Below, piece after piece: positions 22,984 through 31,392 of a stretch of DNA of 31,541 nt. Positions within the stretch are counted from its first letter, which is position 1; each line of letters opens with the position of its first letter. Source of the DNA: RGIG5681 sp034180345. Lineage in GTDB: Bacteria; Bacillota_I; Bacilli_A; Erysipelotrichales; Erysipelotrichaceae. The stretch is from assembly GCA_034180345.1 (NCBI GenBank), contig JAXFOQ010000028.1, positions 1 to 31,541 on the forward strand, in the 5' to 3' direction. The position numbers and the translations under genes were made by a program. The notes under the pieces are model-generated. The model saw only the letters and a list, made by a program, of their open reading frames with translations, was not told the DNA's origin and ran no database searches.

Positions 22984-24035
22984 TTTTCATCAACCCCAGT
23001 CAAAAGCATCGGCTTTTGATTTCTGATAATTTCAATATTATACTTACTGATATTTTGATAATCCATCTTTCTTAAGTCTTCAATACTATTGATTTCCTGC
23101 CTATTTATAGAAATAATAATATCTCCATCTTTAATACCCACTCGACTAGCAAGACCACCATCCAAGACATCCTTTACATATAGACCACCTGCAATATTAA
23201 GGGCGATATTCAATTCGTTTCTTTCATAGATCTTAATTAACGAAACAGCTCTACCCTTAATCTTAAAATCATTTCTATTGACTTTACCACCGTCAATTAT
23301 TTGATCAGCAACAATTTTAACCTCATTAATTGGCAAACTAAAACTAAAGGTCCCATCATCAGCGCCAGTTAATAAATTCATGCCCACAACATCCTTAGCC
23401 ATATTAAATAATGGTCCCCCACTCATACCCTTGGCACTACTAAGATCTGATTGAATATAGTCAACATAATAATTTTCATTATTAACGCGTTTAATAATTT
23501 GACGATGATGGTCTGAAACAATGCCCAAACTCAAGCTACCTAAAAATTCACGACTATGATAAGCACCACTGGCAATGACATATTCAGCCATCTTTAAAAT
23601 GTTACTGTTGCCAAGTTTTTGTACTGGTACATTAAAACCAACATTAATCTTAATAACCGCAATATCCAAGACCTCATCCTTTCCTACTAGTAGGGCATTA
23701 TAACGATTACCATTGGCCAATAAAACATTGACATTGTGATTAACACCGATATTATGACTGGCTGTAATAAAATATACTTCCTGATTTTTTTGAAGATATG
23801 ATATGGCACTACCAAAGCTATTAGCTGTTTCAACATAGGCCAACTCATTTTCTAAATCGCCAAAAGTCGTAGTTAAATCTGTATGAAAACCATTAACAAC
23901 ATTATTGATAATAGTTTTATCAGTATTGATGGCAATATTTTTCTTAAGCTCATTGATACTGATAATTAGATAGATAATTACCACCAATAATCCCGAAATT
24001 GTCAAACCAATTAAAATTCTATTTTTATTGTTCAT
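22980..24035 (-). CDS. HtrA/DegP-like membrane-anchored serine protease with PDZ domain
   Basis: 351 residues. A single N-terminal membrane helix (about 7-27) places the protease outside the cell. The trypsin-like triad can be read as His94 (TASH), Asp124 (VLDIAV) and Ser205 (GMSGGP). The catalytic loop has Met instead of the usual Asn before Ser. A PDZ domain fills about 258-345 (GGLYVKDVLDGGLASRVGIKDGDIIISINRQEI). A GTG six codons upstream (24053) is open, but the ATG at 24033-24035 has GAGGT in front. It overlaps the M23 gene by 11 bp and rlmH by 4 bp. Quality control of secreted proteins, or trimming of the neighbouring envelope peptidase, are plausible roles (inference). Confidence 0.9.
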   Translation of the reverse strand: MNNKNRILIGLTISGLLVVIIYLIISINELKKNIAINTDKTIINNVVNGFHTDLTTTFGDLENELAYVETANSFGSAISYLQKNQEVYFITASHNIGVNHNVNVLLANGNRYNALLVGKDEVLDIAVIKINVGFNVPVQKLGNSNILKMAEYVIASGAYHSREFLGSLSLGIVSDHHRQIIKRVNNENYYVDYIQSDLSSAKGMSGGPLFNMAKDVVGMNLLTGADDGTFSFSLPINEVKIVADQIIDGGKVNRNDFKIKGRAVSLIKIYERNELNIALNIAGGLYVKDVLDGGLASRVGIKDGDIIISINRQEINSIEDLRKMDYQNISKYNIEIIRNQKPMLLTGVDEK

Positions 24036-25551
24036 TAGACGGTAATACCTCACAATTTACAATCGTACAAGGATCAACACGATCACCATCAATCCAAAAT
24101 TCCCAATGAAGATGTGGACCACTGGCAATACCTGTAGCTCCAATATAACCAATCAATGTTCCCCGCTCTACAACATCGCCAACTTCAATATTACCGATTT
24201 GACTCATATGGGCATAGGCACTAATAACACCATTACCATGGTCTATTTGCACATAATTACCCCAACCATTACTAGAATAGCCAGCATAAATAACCCGACC
24301 ATTATCAGCAGCATATATCGGTCCATAAGAATTATAGGCATCAATTAAGTCTAAACCTAAGTGATTGTAGTAACATAGCCAACGGCAAGTAATAACCGTA
24401 TTATCAGTAGGCCAAATATACTTACCAGTACCACGATCAGGTAGCACCTTTGATCCAACCCTGATTACCGCTTGGATAGGTTCTTTGACATTGGTAGAGC
24501 TGAGTTTTTTAACCTGTGTCGGTTGTAATACTCCGTTAATATAGGTTTCTTCATAAACCACATTCTTACTACCGGCGGCCTCCTCAGTTTCAACCTGTTG
24601 TTTACCACTGAGTAACTCCGAATCTTCAATATAGGCTGGATTTGGTGGATTGATCGGTTCAGCCTTCAACAATTCTTTTTTAACCGTAACAGTTAAAGGA
24701 GATTTAAAATAGGTAACATTTAACTTCATACCTGGATAAATTACTTGATTGACCTTACTGATAACGCCTGGGTTAATCAACATTAAAAGTCTTAATGAAA
24801 TATTACCAAAGTTACTTGAAACACCCTCAAGGGTTTCGCCTTCTTTAACGATATAATACTTACGCTCCTTATTATCCCCATAACAAAGATATTCAAAAAT
24901 CTCATCACTACTCTTTTTAATTAATGTCGGATTGGCATAGGCGTTAGAAATATTAATCTTCTCTTTAACAGCAAGCGATATTTCCCTGCGACCAAAATCC
25001 TTTAGCTCATCAGTTCCCTTACCCAATTCAAAAGCATTGAGGGCATTTTCAGATACAAAGTTTAATAAAAATTGTCTTTTAGCCTTATCAAAGTCTTTAA
25101 TATCCCTAACAAATATCTTGGCATAGACACCCTTTTCATTACTAAAACTAATTTCATTAGTATATACCGAAAAATCTTTAGTCTGATCTAAAAAGGCGAT
25201 GATTTGATCATCAACATCCTCATACTTCGCAAAATCATATATTTCACTATAATAAAAATCCTCACCCAAATTAAGATTACTATCAGGAAAATCCTTGGCA
25301 AAATGTTCTTGATGATATTTTAAAAGATAATTGTCAATCTCATCCTTATCATTAACACAGGCCAAAAATTTACCCTTATAGTATAGTTTTAATGTCTTAT
25401 GGGCTTCTTTAGTATATGATATAACCTTTTGAGCTATGGATGATGTACTATTACCGTTAATATCATAATCACGATTAAAATATTTATCAGTAATAAATGT
25501 TGCCAGCAAGGATAAGATGATAATGATGAAAAAATTTAAGTATTTCTTCAT
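24025..25551 (-). CDS. Membrane-anchored M23 peptidoglycan endopeptidase with LysM and G5 domains
   Basis: 508 residues. The N-terminal signal anchor is at about 5-21. An uncharacterised region (about 30-225) precedes a LysM domain (about 231-281, starting KYYIVKEGETLEGVS), a G5-like domain (about 285-368) and a LytM/M23 metallopeptidase (about 375-500). Zinc ligands visible are His397 and Asp401 (NHLGLD) and His482 in HLH (480-482), with catalytic His448 in YAH. All catalytic residues seem present, so it should be an active cross-bridge or stem-peptide cutter rather than a degenerate activator. It is translationally coupled to dnaB (ATGA) and to the HtrA-like protease. Confidence 0.92.
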   Translation of the reverse strand: MKKYLNFFIIIILSLLATFITDKYFNRDYDINGNSTSSIAQKVISYTKEAHKTLKLYYKGKFLACVNDKDEIDNYLLKYHQEHFAKDFPDSNLNLGEDFYYSEIYDFAKYEDVDDQIIAFLDQTKDFSVYTNEISFSNEKGVYAKIFVRDIKDFDKAKRQFLLNFVSENALNAFELGKGTDELKDFGRREISLAVKEKINISNAYANPTLIKKSSDEIFEYLCYGDNKERKYYIVKEGETLEGVSSNFGNISLRLLMLINPGVISKVNQVIYPGMKLNVTYFKSPLTVTVKKELLKAEPINPPNPAYIEDSELLSGKQQVETEEAAGSKNVVYEETYINGVLQPTQVKKLSSTNVKEPIQAVIRVGSKVLPDRGTGKYIWPTDNTVITCRWLCYYNHLGLDLIDAYNSYGPIYAADNGRVIYAGYSSNGWGNYVQIDHGNGVISAYAHMSQIGNIEVGDVVERGTLIGYIGATGIASGPHLHWEFWIDGDRVDPCTIVNCEVLPSNEQ

Positions 25552-26900
25552 TGTCCATCTCCAAGACGGCGATCAATAGTTAGAAAGGCATTAACATCTT
25601 TGTGGAAGGCTAAAGTAATTCTACCCGTAGGTCCATTACGGTGTTTAGCAATCGTAACTTCAACCTCTTGAACATTCGATTCTTCCTTTTCTTTACTATA
25701 ATATTCATCACGGTATAAAAACATAACAATATCAGCATCTTGTTCAAGGGCCCCTGACTCACGCAAATCACTAAGCATCGGTCTTTTATCATCGCGCTTT
25801 TCAACTGAACGCGAAAGCTGGCTCAAGGCAATGACAGGAACTTCCAATTCACGAGCCAAGGCCTTAAGCGCTCTTGAAATCTCTGATACTTCTTGTTGGC
25901 GACTTTCACCACGATTACCATTAGTACCGATAAGTTGAATATAGTCAATAACCACGCAAGCCAAGCCCTCTTTATTCCTTAATTTACGACACTTACTATA
26001 AATTTCAGAAATTTTAATAGCTGGGGTATCATCAATAAAAAGCTTTTCCTTCTTTAAACGATTAGAGGCTGTAATTAAACGACTCCAATCATCATTATTC
26101 AAACGACCTGTTCTAATCTTTTCACCCTTAACTCTGCTTCTGGCACTCAACATTCGACTAAATAATTGTTCACTACTCATTTCAAGCGAAAATATTGCCA
26201 CTGCCCCTAATTGACCATTGTCAATTCCAGCAATATTAAGGGCAACATTAATCGCAAAGGCGGTTTTACCAACTGATGGTCGAGCCGCTAAAATAATTAA
26301 ATCACCGCGTTGAAAACCGTTGGTCTTTTCATCAAGATCACGATAAGCACACTTAACACCAGTTGCAATATTACCATCACTAAGCGCTCTGACATTGTCG
26401 ATTACCCGATCAATAACTTCAACAGAGTCGCTAAAATCACGGACAAAACGATTACGGGTAATATTTAAAATTCCTCTTTCAGCATCGTCTAAAAGTTCAT
26501 CAACAGTCTGCGAACCATCATAACTCTGATTTTCAATCGTCTTAGCAAAGTCAATCAAATTACGATTAATAGCCTTATCACGAATAATCTTGACATAGTG
26601 TTTAGTTGCATTACTACCCACAGCAGCACTTTGGAGTTCTACCAAATAATTTATCCCACCAATTTTATCTAGTAGCCCATAGTCTTTCAACCTTTGATTA
26701 AGACTGGTAATTTCATAGGGTAAACCACTACTTTTCATTTCTACGATGGTAGTAAAAATTAAACGATTGCGTTCTAAATAAAAGTCTGTACTTAAAAGAC
26801 CCTCCTCAAGTGCGTCTTGTAAAGTATCAGGCCATAAAATAAAATTACCCAATAAAGATACTTCAGCTTCATTGCTGAAGGGTATCAATTTTTGAGTCAT
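25548..26900 (-). CDS. dnaB: Replicative DNA helicase DnaB (DnaC in Bacillus)
   Basis: 450 residues. The N-terminal helical collar domain (1-150) and the RecA-like C-terminal motor domain are complete. Walker A is ARPSVGKT (206-213), Walker B is VVIDYIQLI, and the DNA-binding/sensor loops include SRSVEKRDDKRPMLSDLRESGALEQDAD. The hexamer unwinds the fork in front of DNA polymerase III. The gene starts at ATG 26898-26900, sharing one base with the rplI stop (TAATG), and ends in an ATGA overlap with the M23 gene. Confidence 0.98.
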   Translation of the reverse strand: MTQKLIPFSNEAEVSLLGNFILWPDTLQDALEEGLLSTDFYLERNRLIFTTIVEMKSSGLPYEITSLNQRLKDYGLLDKIGGINYLVELQSAAVGSNATKHYVKIIRDKAINRNLIDFAKTIENQSYDGSQTVDELLDDAERGILNITRNRFVRDFSDSVEVIDRVIDNVRALSDGNIATGVKCAYRDLDEKTNGFQRGDLIILAARPSVGKTAFAINVALNIAGIDNGQLGAVAIFSLEMSSEQLFSRMLSARSRVKGEKIRTGRLNNDDWSRLITASNRLKKEKLFIDDTPAIKISEIYSKCRKLRNKEGLACVVIDYIQLIGTNGNRGESRQQEVSEISRALKALARELEVPVIALSQLSRSVEKRDDKRPMLSDLRESGALEQDADIVMFLYRDEYYSKEKEESNVQEVEVTIAKHRNGPTGRITLAFHKDVNAFLTIDRRLGDGQ

Positions 26901-27343
26901 TATTTTTTCTCCTTCAATAATACTTTTATTTCACCAATAACATTTTTATATAATTCAACCTTAATAATACTATAACCTAAAGTAGTAATCGGTTCACGGT
27001 CAATAAATTTACGCTTATCAATATCATAACCATCTTCTGCTAAACGCTCAGATAAATTCTTAGTACTAACACTGTTAAAAACACGACCATTACTAGCCTT
27101 TACTTCAAAGGTATATTCCTTAGTTTTTAATTCTTCCTTAATCTTTAAAGCTCGATGTTTTAATTCTTCCTGTCTTTCAGCTTCATCAGCTTTTTGATGT
27201 TTTAAGATCTTCATCGCATCATTGCTACAAGGGATAGCAAGGTTTTGTTTAAATAAAAAGTTTTTGGCATAGCCATCACTAACTTCAACAACCTCATCCT
27301 TCTTACCGACTTTTTTAACATCACTCAACATTATTACTTTCAT
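26900..27343 (-). CDS. rplI: 50S ribosomal protein L9
   Basis: 147 residues. The N-terminal rRNA-binding domain begins MKVIMLSDVKKVGKKDEVV and includes the signature DGYAKNFL. A long connecting helix (about 45-78, Lys/Glu-rich) and the C-terminal domain follow. GGAG lies just before the ATG, which is 23 bp inside the end of gdpP. L9 helps keep reading frame on the ribosome. Confidence 0.98.
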   Translation of the reverse strand: MKVIMLSDVKKVGKKDEVVEVSDGYAKNFLFKQNLAIPCSNDAMKILKHQKADEAERQEELKHRALKIKEELKTKEYTFEVKASNGRVFNSVSTKNLSERLAEDGYDIDKRKFIDREPITTLGYSIIKVELYKNVIGEIKVLLKEKK

Positions 27344-29288
27344 CTTGTCGCTCCTTTAAATATTCATCAATTTTTTCTTTTAATTCTGCTACTACTGCTG
27401 CAATAGTTGTATCTTTTCGTTGTAAACCCGCCGAAGAAAGATGACCACCACCACGCATTTTTTCCATAATCACCTGAACGCTAAAATCACCCTCAGACCT
27501 AGCACTAATAGCTGTTACATTTTCAGCAATACTGCAAACCACAAAGGCAGCATCAACATCCTTACTGGTAACCATTTCATCACAGGCTTGGGCAATAATG
27601 GTTCGTTCAATAATATCATTATCATCGCCATCAGCAATCACAATGCCTTCCGTATATTTCTTAGCTTTTGAAATAATCTTATTCTTAGCCATTAAATCAT
27701 AAAATAATGCTTTATTAAATTCTTCACACACCACAGGATCAGCCCCATAGGCCTTAAGCACACTCAAGACATCAAAAGTTCTAACACCCAAGCGTTTCTT
27801 AAAGTGATTAGTATCAATCATAATACCCAAATAACCAAGATTAGCCTCAGTTGGTGTTAATTCTAAGCGTTTTAAGGTATATGGAATAAACTCACATACC
27901 AATTCCACTGTGCTTGAGGCACTGGCTTCAATATATACTAATACCGTCTTAACATCAAAATCAGATTTTCGACGATGATGATCAATAACTACAACTTTTT
28001 GAGCCTGGTCTAAAATATCTTTAGCCCCGCTAATTTCTTTACTATGATGATCAACCATAATCACCAAGCTATCTTTATTCAAATGATTAAGGGCCTCATT
28101 TTGTGATACAAAAAGATGATTTTTTTCAAGTTCACTCTCATAATACTTCAACACACCAGCACTCATCGGTTCAATGCCACCTGATTTATTGACGATCATT
28201 ACCTTCTTATTAAATTTAGTAGCAATCTTACTCATGATAATTGCCGAACCCACACAATCAGAATCAGCATTCTCATGACCAACAATAATAACATTAGAAG
28301 CCTTAATAATCAGGTCTTTCAAACTATTCGCAATAACTCTAACCTTAACCTTAGATTGACTTTCACGAGCTTCGGTAGAACCACCAAAATACTCAACATC
28401 ATCTTCACCACGCCTAACTGCCACTTGATCTCCACCACGACTTTGTGCTAATTTCAATAAATCCAAGGCTAAAAGTTCAAGCTCGATATAATTATCTAAG
28501 CCTCGTGCCAATGAAATTGACAGAGTAATCAATAAATCATTTGTCTGTGCTTGTTTACGCACCGTATTAAGAATACTAAAATGATCATTGCTCATAGCCC
28601 TACAAGCGTGTTCATCAAGGATTAGAAATAGGCGATTATTTCTAATTTGTTTAAAAACAATATCATGTTTTTTTAAATATTCATAAACTGTCTGTTTAAG
28701 ATTATTAATCACCAAAGATTGTTCATCATCACTTTCTAATGATTCATCGTAATTATCAAAATTAAGATAACCCAAAACTAAACGATGGTCATCATATAAT
28801 TCATACATATCTTGATATGCAGTAACATCCTTAAAAAGTAGGACTTGAACATTATCCTTTTTAACTACCTGATACTTAAATTGATTAAGATTGACAATAA
28901 TTTCATCACTATCTCCATTGATGAGGACTTGTAATTCTGGCAACCAAGAAAATAATTTCTCACCCAGATGCATCAGATTGTTCTTTTTAAATAATTCCGA
29001 CTGAAAGCTAATTTCAAACTGATTATTATAAACCAAGACCCCAACATCAGCATAGTCCATCGCATCTTGAAAATTTTGATTTAAGTTAGCTTCAACACTG
29101 GTATTTAATTCTTCAAATATTTCCTTCATCTTATTTAATGTGTATAAAACTATCAACGCCAATGACAGATAGATTAAAGTTACAAGATAAATATTAACTT
29201 GTAAAAACGCACTAAAACCAATGACAATTACCCCAATTACAACCAATAAGCTCAAAATATTCAACTGAAATTGCTTAATTCTTTTCAT
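27321..29288 (-). CDS. gdpP: Cyclic-di-AMP phosphodiesterase GdpP
   Basis: 655 residues. Two membrane helices (about 11-50) are followed by a PAS-like domain (about 75-160) and a degenerate GGDEF domain ending in SRGGDQVAV (283-291). The DHH catalytic domain has GHENADSDCVG (337-347; His338, Asp342, Asp344), Asp413 in VDHH, and DHH at 436-438. The DHHA1 domain contains GGGH near 620. These are the Mn2+ ligands of the phosphodiesterase that cuts c-di-AMP to pApA, a messenger for turgor, potassium and wall stress. One base separates it from yybS and it overlaps rplI, the typical Firmicutes arrangement. Confidence 0.97.
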   Translation of the reverse strand: MKRIKQFQLNILSLLVVIGVIVIGFSAFLQVNIYLVTLIYLSLALIVLYTLNKMKEIFEELNTSVEANLNQNFQDAMDYADVGVLVYNNQFEISFQSELFKKNNLMHLGEKLFSWLPELQVLINGDSDEIIVNLNQFKYQVVKKDNVQVLLFKDVTAYQDMYELYDDHRLVLGYLNFDNYDESLESDDEQSLVINNLKQTVYEYLKKHDIVFKQIRNNRLFLILDEHACRAMSNDHFSILNTVRKQAQTNDLLITLSISLARGLDNYIELELLALDLLKLAQSRGGDQVAVRRGEDDVEYFGGSTEARESQSKVKVRVIANSLKDLIIKASNVIIVGHENADSDCVGSAIIMSKIATKFNKKVMIVNKSGGIEPMSAGVLKYYESELEKNHLFVSQNEALNHLNKDSLVIMVDHHSKEISGAKDILDQAQKVVVIDHHRRKSDFDVKTVLVYIEASASSTVELVCEFIPYTLKRLELTPTEANLGYLGIMIDTNHFKKRLGVRTFDVLSVLKAYGADPVVCEEFNKALFYDLMAKNKIISKAKKYTEGIVIADGDDNDIIERTIIAQACDEMVTSKDVDAAFVVCSIAENVTAISARSEGDFSVQVIMEKMRGGGHLSSAGLQRKDTTIAAVVAELKEKIDEYLKERQDESNNVE

Positions 29289-29289
29289 A

Positions 29290-30225
29290 CTAATTCCTTA
29301 AAATATATCGTTTCAGTGGGCTGGTAAGATATAAAAAACCAACATTCACCAAAACAAACAGTGCAATATCTTTCAACAAAATAATTGCAATAACTATGAA
29401 TAAGCCAGCATTAATATTGAATTTATTTTTAAAATACAAAATTATTGCGCCATATCCATAAAATAATAATACCACAGCCGACAAAAAGGTCAAAAGCAGA
29501 AGCGTACAAAACAAGAAATAATTATTGATCTTGTTAAGACTAAAGATTCCTAAAAGTAAGATCACAAATAATAGATAACTCAACCAAAAAGGAAGATGAT
29601 ATTCTTCAAATTTAACCCTTGGATGTAGGGGATATTTTTGTTTCTTTAAAAAAAGTTTCGCTGCTGTGGTAACAACAATTGCCTCCAGTACACCATTAAT
29701 TAAAAAACTAAGCATAATCATAATCAAGGCAAAATGCTTACTAAAATAAATATTAATCATCTCCGCATTGATGCTCTTAGAATGATCAACCACATATTTA
29801 ATAATACTTTGAATACTATTGATCGATTCTTCAATCGGAATTAAAAATAATGATTTTGCTATAAAACCAATTAAAACTTCATATATCACAAATATCAACA
29901 ACATCGCATAAAATATTCGACGATTATCAACCTTATTAAGATATAAGCTGACATAGACCAAACCTGAAACAATCCCTAGTGGACTAAAAATCCAAGTCAT
30001 CATATCCCCAAAAAGCAAGATTAAGACAATTACGCCAATAATCATCCCTGTTAAATATTTACTTTTCGGATTCCTAATACCATAGGCAATAATCATCACA
30101 GTTAAAAATAGATACAAGATAACATTCATCAAGGATCCAAATAAGTAGCGATCAACAATTAATAATGTTCCATATAAACCCAGAAACATTGCACCTTCAA
30201 CAATTTCTTTAATATTCTTATTCAT
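29290..30225 (-). CDS. yybS: YybS-family (DUF2232) membrane protein
   Basis: 311 residues with about eight hydrophobic segments distributed over the whole length (for example 12-30, 32-50, 54-75, 78-95, 165-190, 215-232, 240-262 and 275-300). Members lie directly before gdpP in many Firmicutes. No motif tells the function; some relatives show S-component-like ECF topology. It starts 37 bp after the rpsR stop, behind a terminator-like hairpin, and ends one base before gdpP. Confidence 0.88.
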   Translation of the reverse strand: MNKNIKEIVEGAMFLGLYGTLLIVDRYLFGSLMNVILYLFLTVMIIAYGIRNPKSKYLTGMIIGVIVLILLFGDMMTWIFSPLGIVSGLVYVSLYLNKVDNRRIFYAMLLIFVIYEVLIGFIAKSLFLIPIEESINSIQSIIKYVVDHSKSINAEMINIYFSKHFALIMIMLSFLINGVLEAIVVTTAAKLFLKKQKYPLHPRVKFEEYHLPFWLSYLLFVILLLGIFSLNKINNYFLFCTLLLLTFLSAVVLLFYGYGAIILYFKNKFNINAGLFIVIAIILLKDIALFVLVNVGFLYLTSPLKRYILRN

Positions 30226-30238
30226 AATGTAATATAAA

Positions 30239-30254
30239 AGCCCCTTATGGGGCT
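30239..30254 (-). terminator. Terminator/attenuator between rpsR and yybS
   Basis: On the minus strand AGCCCC-ATAA-GGGGCT, then TTTATATT. It is 8 bp after the rpsR stop. It probably separates the highly expressed ribosomal protein genes from yybS-gdpP, with partial readthrough. Confidence 0.75.
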
Positions 30255-30262
30255 ATTTTAAC

Positions 30263-30493
30263 TTAGTCTGCAACATATGGCAATAAAGCCATTTGACGCG
30301 CACGCTTGATAGCTGTTGCTAGCATTCTTTGATGCTTAGCACTAGTTCCTGTAACACGACGAGGAGTAATTTTTCCATTAGCTCCAATAAATTTTTTCAA
30401 TAATTCAATATCTTTGTAGTCGATATAGTTAATTTTGTTTTTAGTAAAATAACAAGATTTTCTAAAACCAACTCTTTGTTTTTTAAAAGCCAT
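30263..30493 (-). CDS. rpsR: 30S ribosomal protein S18
   Basis: 76 residues. The body shows the family core: NYIDYKDIELLKKFI, GKITPRRVTGTSAKHQRML and the final AIKRARQMALLPY. A GTG three codons earlier (30502) is open, but the ATG at 30491-30493 gives the normal MAFKKQR start, with AAAGGA upstream. S18 binds S6 on the platform of the small subunit, and the two genes bracket ssb here. The Cys in this chain (SCYF) is single, so there is no zinc site. Confidence 0.98.
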   Translation of the reverse strand: MAFKKQRVGFRKSCYFTKNKINYIDYKDIELLKKFIGANGKITPRRVTGTSAKHQRMLATAIKRARQMALLPYVAD

Positions 30494-30513
30494 AAATCTC
30501 ACGATCCTTTCTA

Positions 30514-30975
30514 TTAATAAAATGGTAAATCATCACTGCTAATATCAAGTGATGGAATGTCAGAGAAAGTATCATCGAAACTTTCTTCCTTCCTAGGTTC
30601 ATTTGTAGAATTATTATAACCGCTGAAATTATCAGTAGTATTCATTCTTGTAGCATTGGCACTCTTTGATTCTAAGAATTGTACGCTTTCACACCTTACT
30701 TCCGTAACATATACGCGTTTGCCTTCTTTGTTGTCATAGCTTCTGGTTTCAATTCTTCCTTCAACACCAAGTAAAGAACCCTTACGCACATAGGTGCTCA
30801 TAAAAGTAGCTGTCTGAGCCCAGGCTACACAGTTAATAAAATCAGCTTCCTGACTACCGTTTTTATTAAAACGACGATTAACTGCCAAGGTAAAATTAAC
30901 ACATTGACTATTACCCGCTTGGCGAAGCTCAGGATCCTTAGTTATTCTCCCTACAAGTACAACACTATTAATCAT
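30514..30975 (-). CDS. ssb: Single-stranded DNA-binding protein
   Basis: 153 residues. The OB fold (1-105) starts MINSVVLVGRITKDPELR and includes FTLAVNRRF, ADFINCVAWAQTA and the GRIETRSYDNKEGKRVYVTEV strands. A low-complexity linker (about 110-140) leads to the acidic tip that recruits replication and repair proteins. The tip reads SSDDLPFY: after the expected D-D-L-P-F there is one more residue, Tyr153, before the stop at 30514. In most SSBs the Phe is the last residue. It lies between rpsF (8 bp) and rpsR (20 bp), the usual Firmicutes order. Confidence 0.98.
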   Translation of the reverse strand: MINSVVLVGRITKDPELRQAGNSQCVNFTLAVNRRFNKNGSQEADFINCVAWAQTATFMSTYVRKGSLLGVEGRIETRSYDNKEGKRVYVTEVRCESVQFLESKSANATRMNTTDNFSGYNNSTNEPRKEESFDDTFSDIPSLDISSDDLPFY

Positions 30976-30983
30976 AATATTCC

Positions 30984-31277
30984 TTATTTCATCTCATCTT
31001 TATTGATGATCATGTGTCTAATTACATTGTTATTAATGCGGGTTAAACGATCAAATTCATTTAAACCTTCAACACCAACTGTAAATTCAGTAACAACATA
31101 ATAACCTTTTTTGAAATCATCAATTTCATAAGCTAAATCTTTTAAGCCCCATTCATTGACTTTATCAATACTTCCTTCATGGCTAGTAATAATACCATGT
31201 AGTTCTTCGATTAAGGCAGCTTTAGTTGCATCATCAATACTTGGTTTGATGATATACATTACTTCATAACTCTTCAT
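30984..31277 (-). CDS. rpsF: 30S ribosomal protein S6
   Basis: 97 residues. It begins MKSYEVMYIIKP and carries the S6 core WGLKDLAYEIDDFKKGYYVV, ending after LTRINNNVIRHMII. It has a ferredoxin-like fold and pairs with S18 in the ribosome. A strong AAAGGAGGAA precedes the ATG (31275-31277). It is the first gene of rpsF-ssb-rpsR. The leader holds a small hairpin, and S6-S18 leader autoregulation is common in bacteria, but I do not see the canonical CCG bulge. Confidence 0.98.
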   Translation of the reverse strand: MKSYEVMYIIKPSIDDATKAALIEELHGIITSHEGSIDKVNEWGLKDLAYEIDDFKKGYYVVTEFTVGVEGLNEFDRLTRINNNVIRHMIINKDEMK

Positions 31278-31300
31278 TTTTTCCTCCTTTTGGTCTTATG

Positions 31301-31314
31301 GCCTATAAATAGGC
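31301..31314 (-). promoter_or_regulatory. Small hairpin in the rpsF leader
   Basis: On the minus strand GCCTA-TTTA-TAGGC, about 24 bp before the rpsF ATG. It could be a remnant or variant of an S6-S18 leader, but the diagnostic bulge is not seen. Confidence 0.35.
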
Positions 31315-31342
31315 AAGGAATAGAGTAAACTATTCACGAGTA

Positions 31343-31371
31343 ATTGTAACTTAATTTAAGCTTTTTGTAAA
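31343..31371 (-). promoter_or_regulatory. Promoter of the rpsF-ssb-rpsR operon
   Basis: Minus strand TTTACA (31366-31371), 17-bp spacer, TACAAT (31343-31348). It starts about 60 bp upstream of the rpsF ATG. Confidence 0.75.
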
Positions 31372-31392
31372 TAAATAAAGCACCTATGTCAA
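31364..31392 (-). promoter_or_regulatory. Possible outward promoter formed at the IS30 end
   Basis: Minus strand TTGACA (31387-31392), 17-bp spacer, TACAAA (31364-31369). The perfect -35 lies at or near the IS end and points to rpsF. It overlaps the -35 of the promoter at 31343-31371, so the two would compete. Confidence 0.45.
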
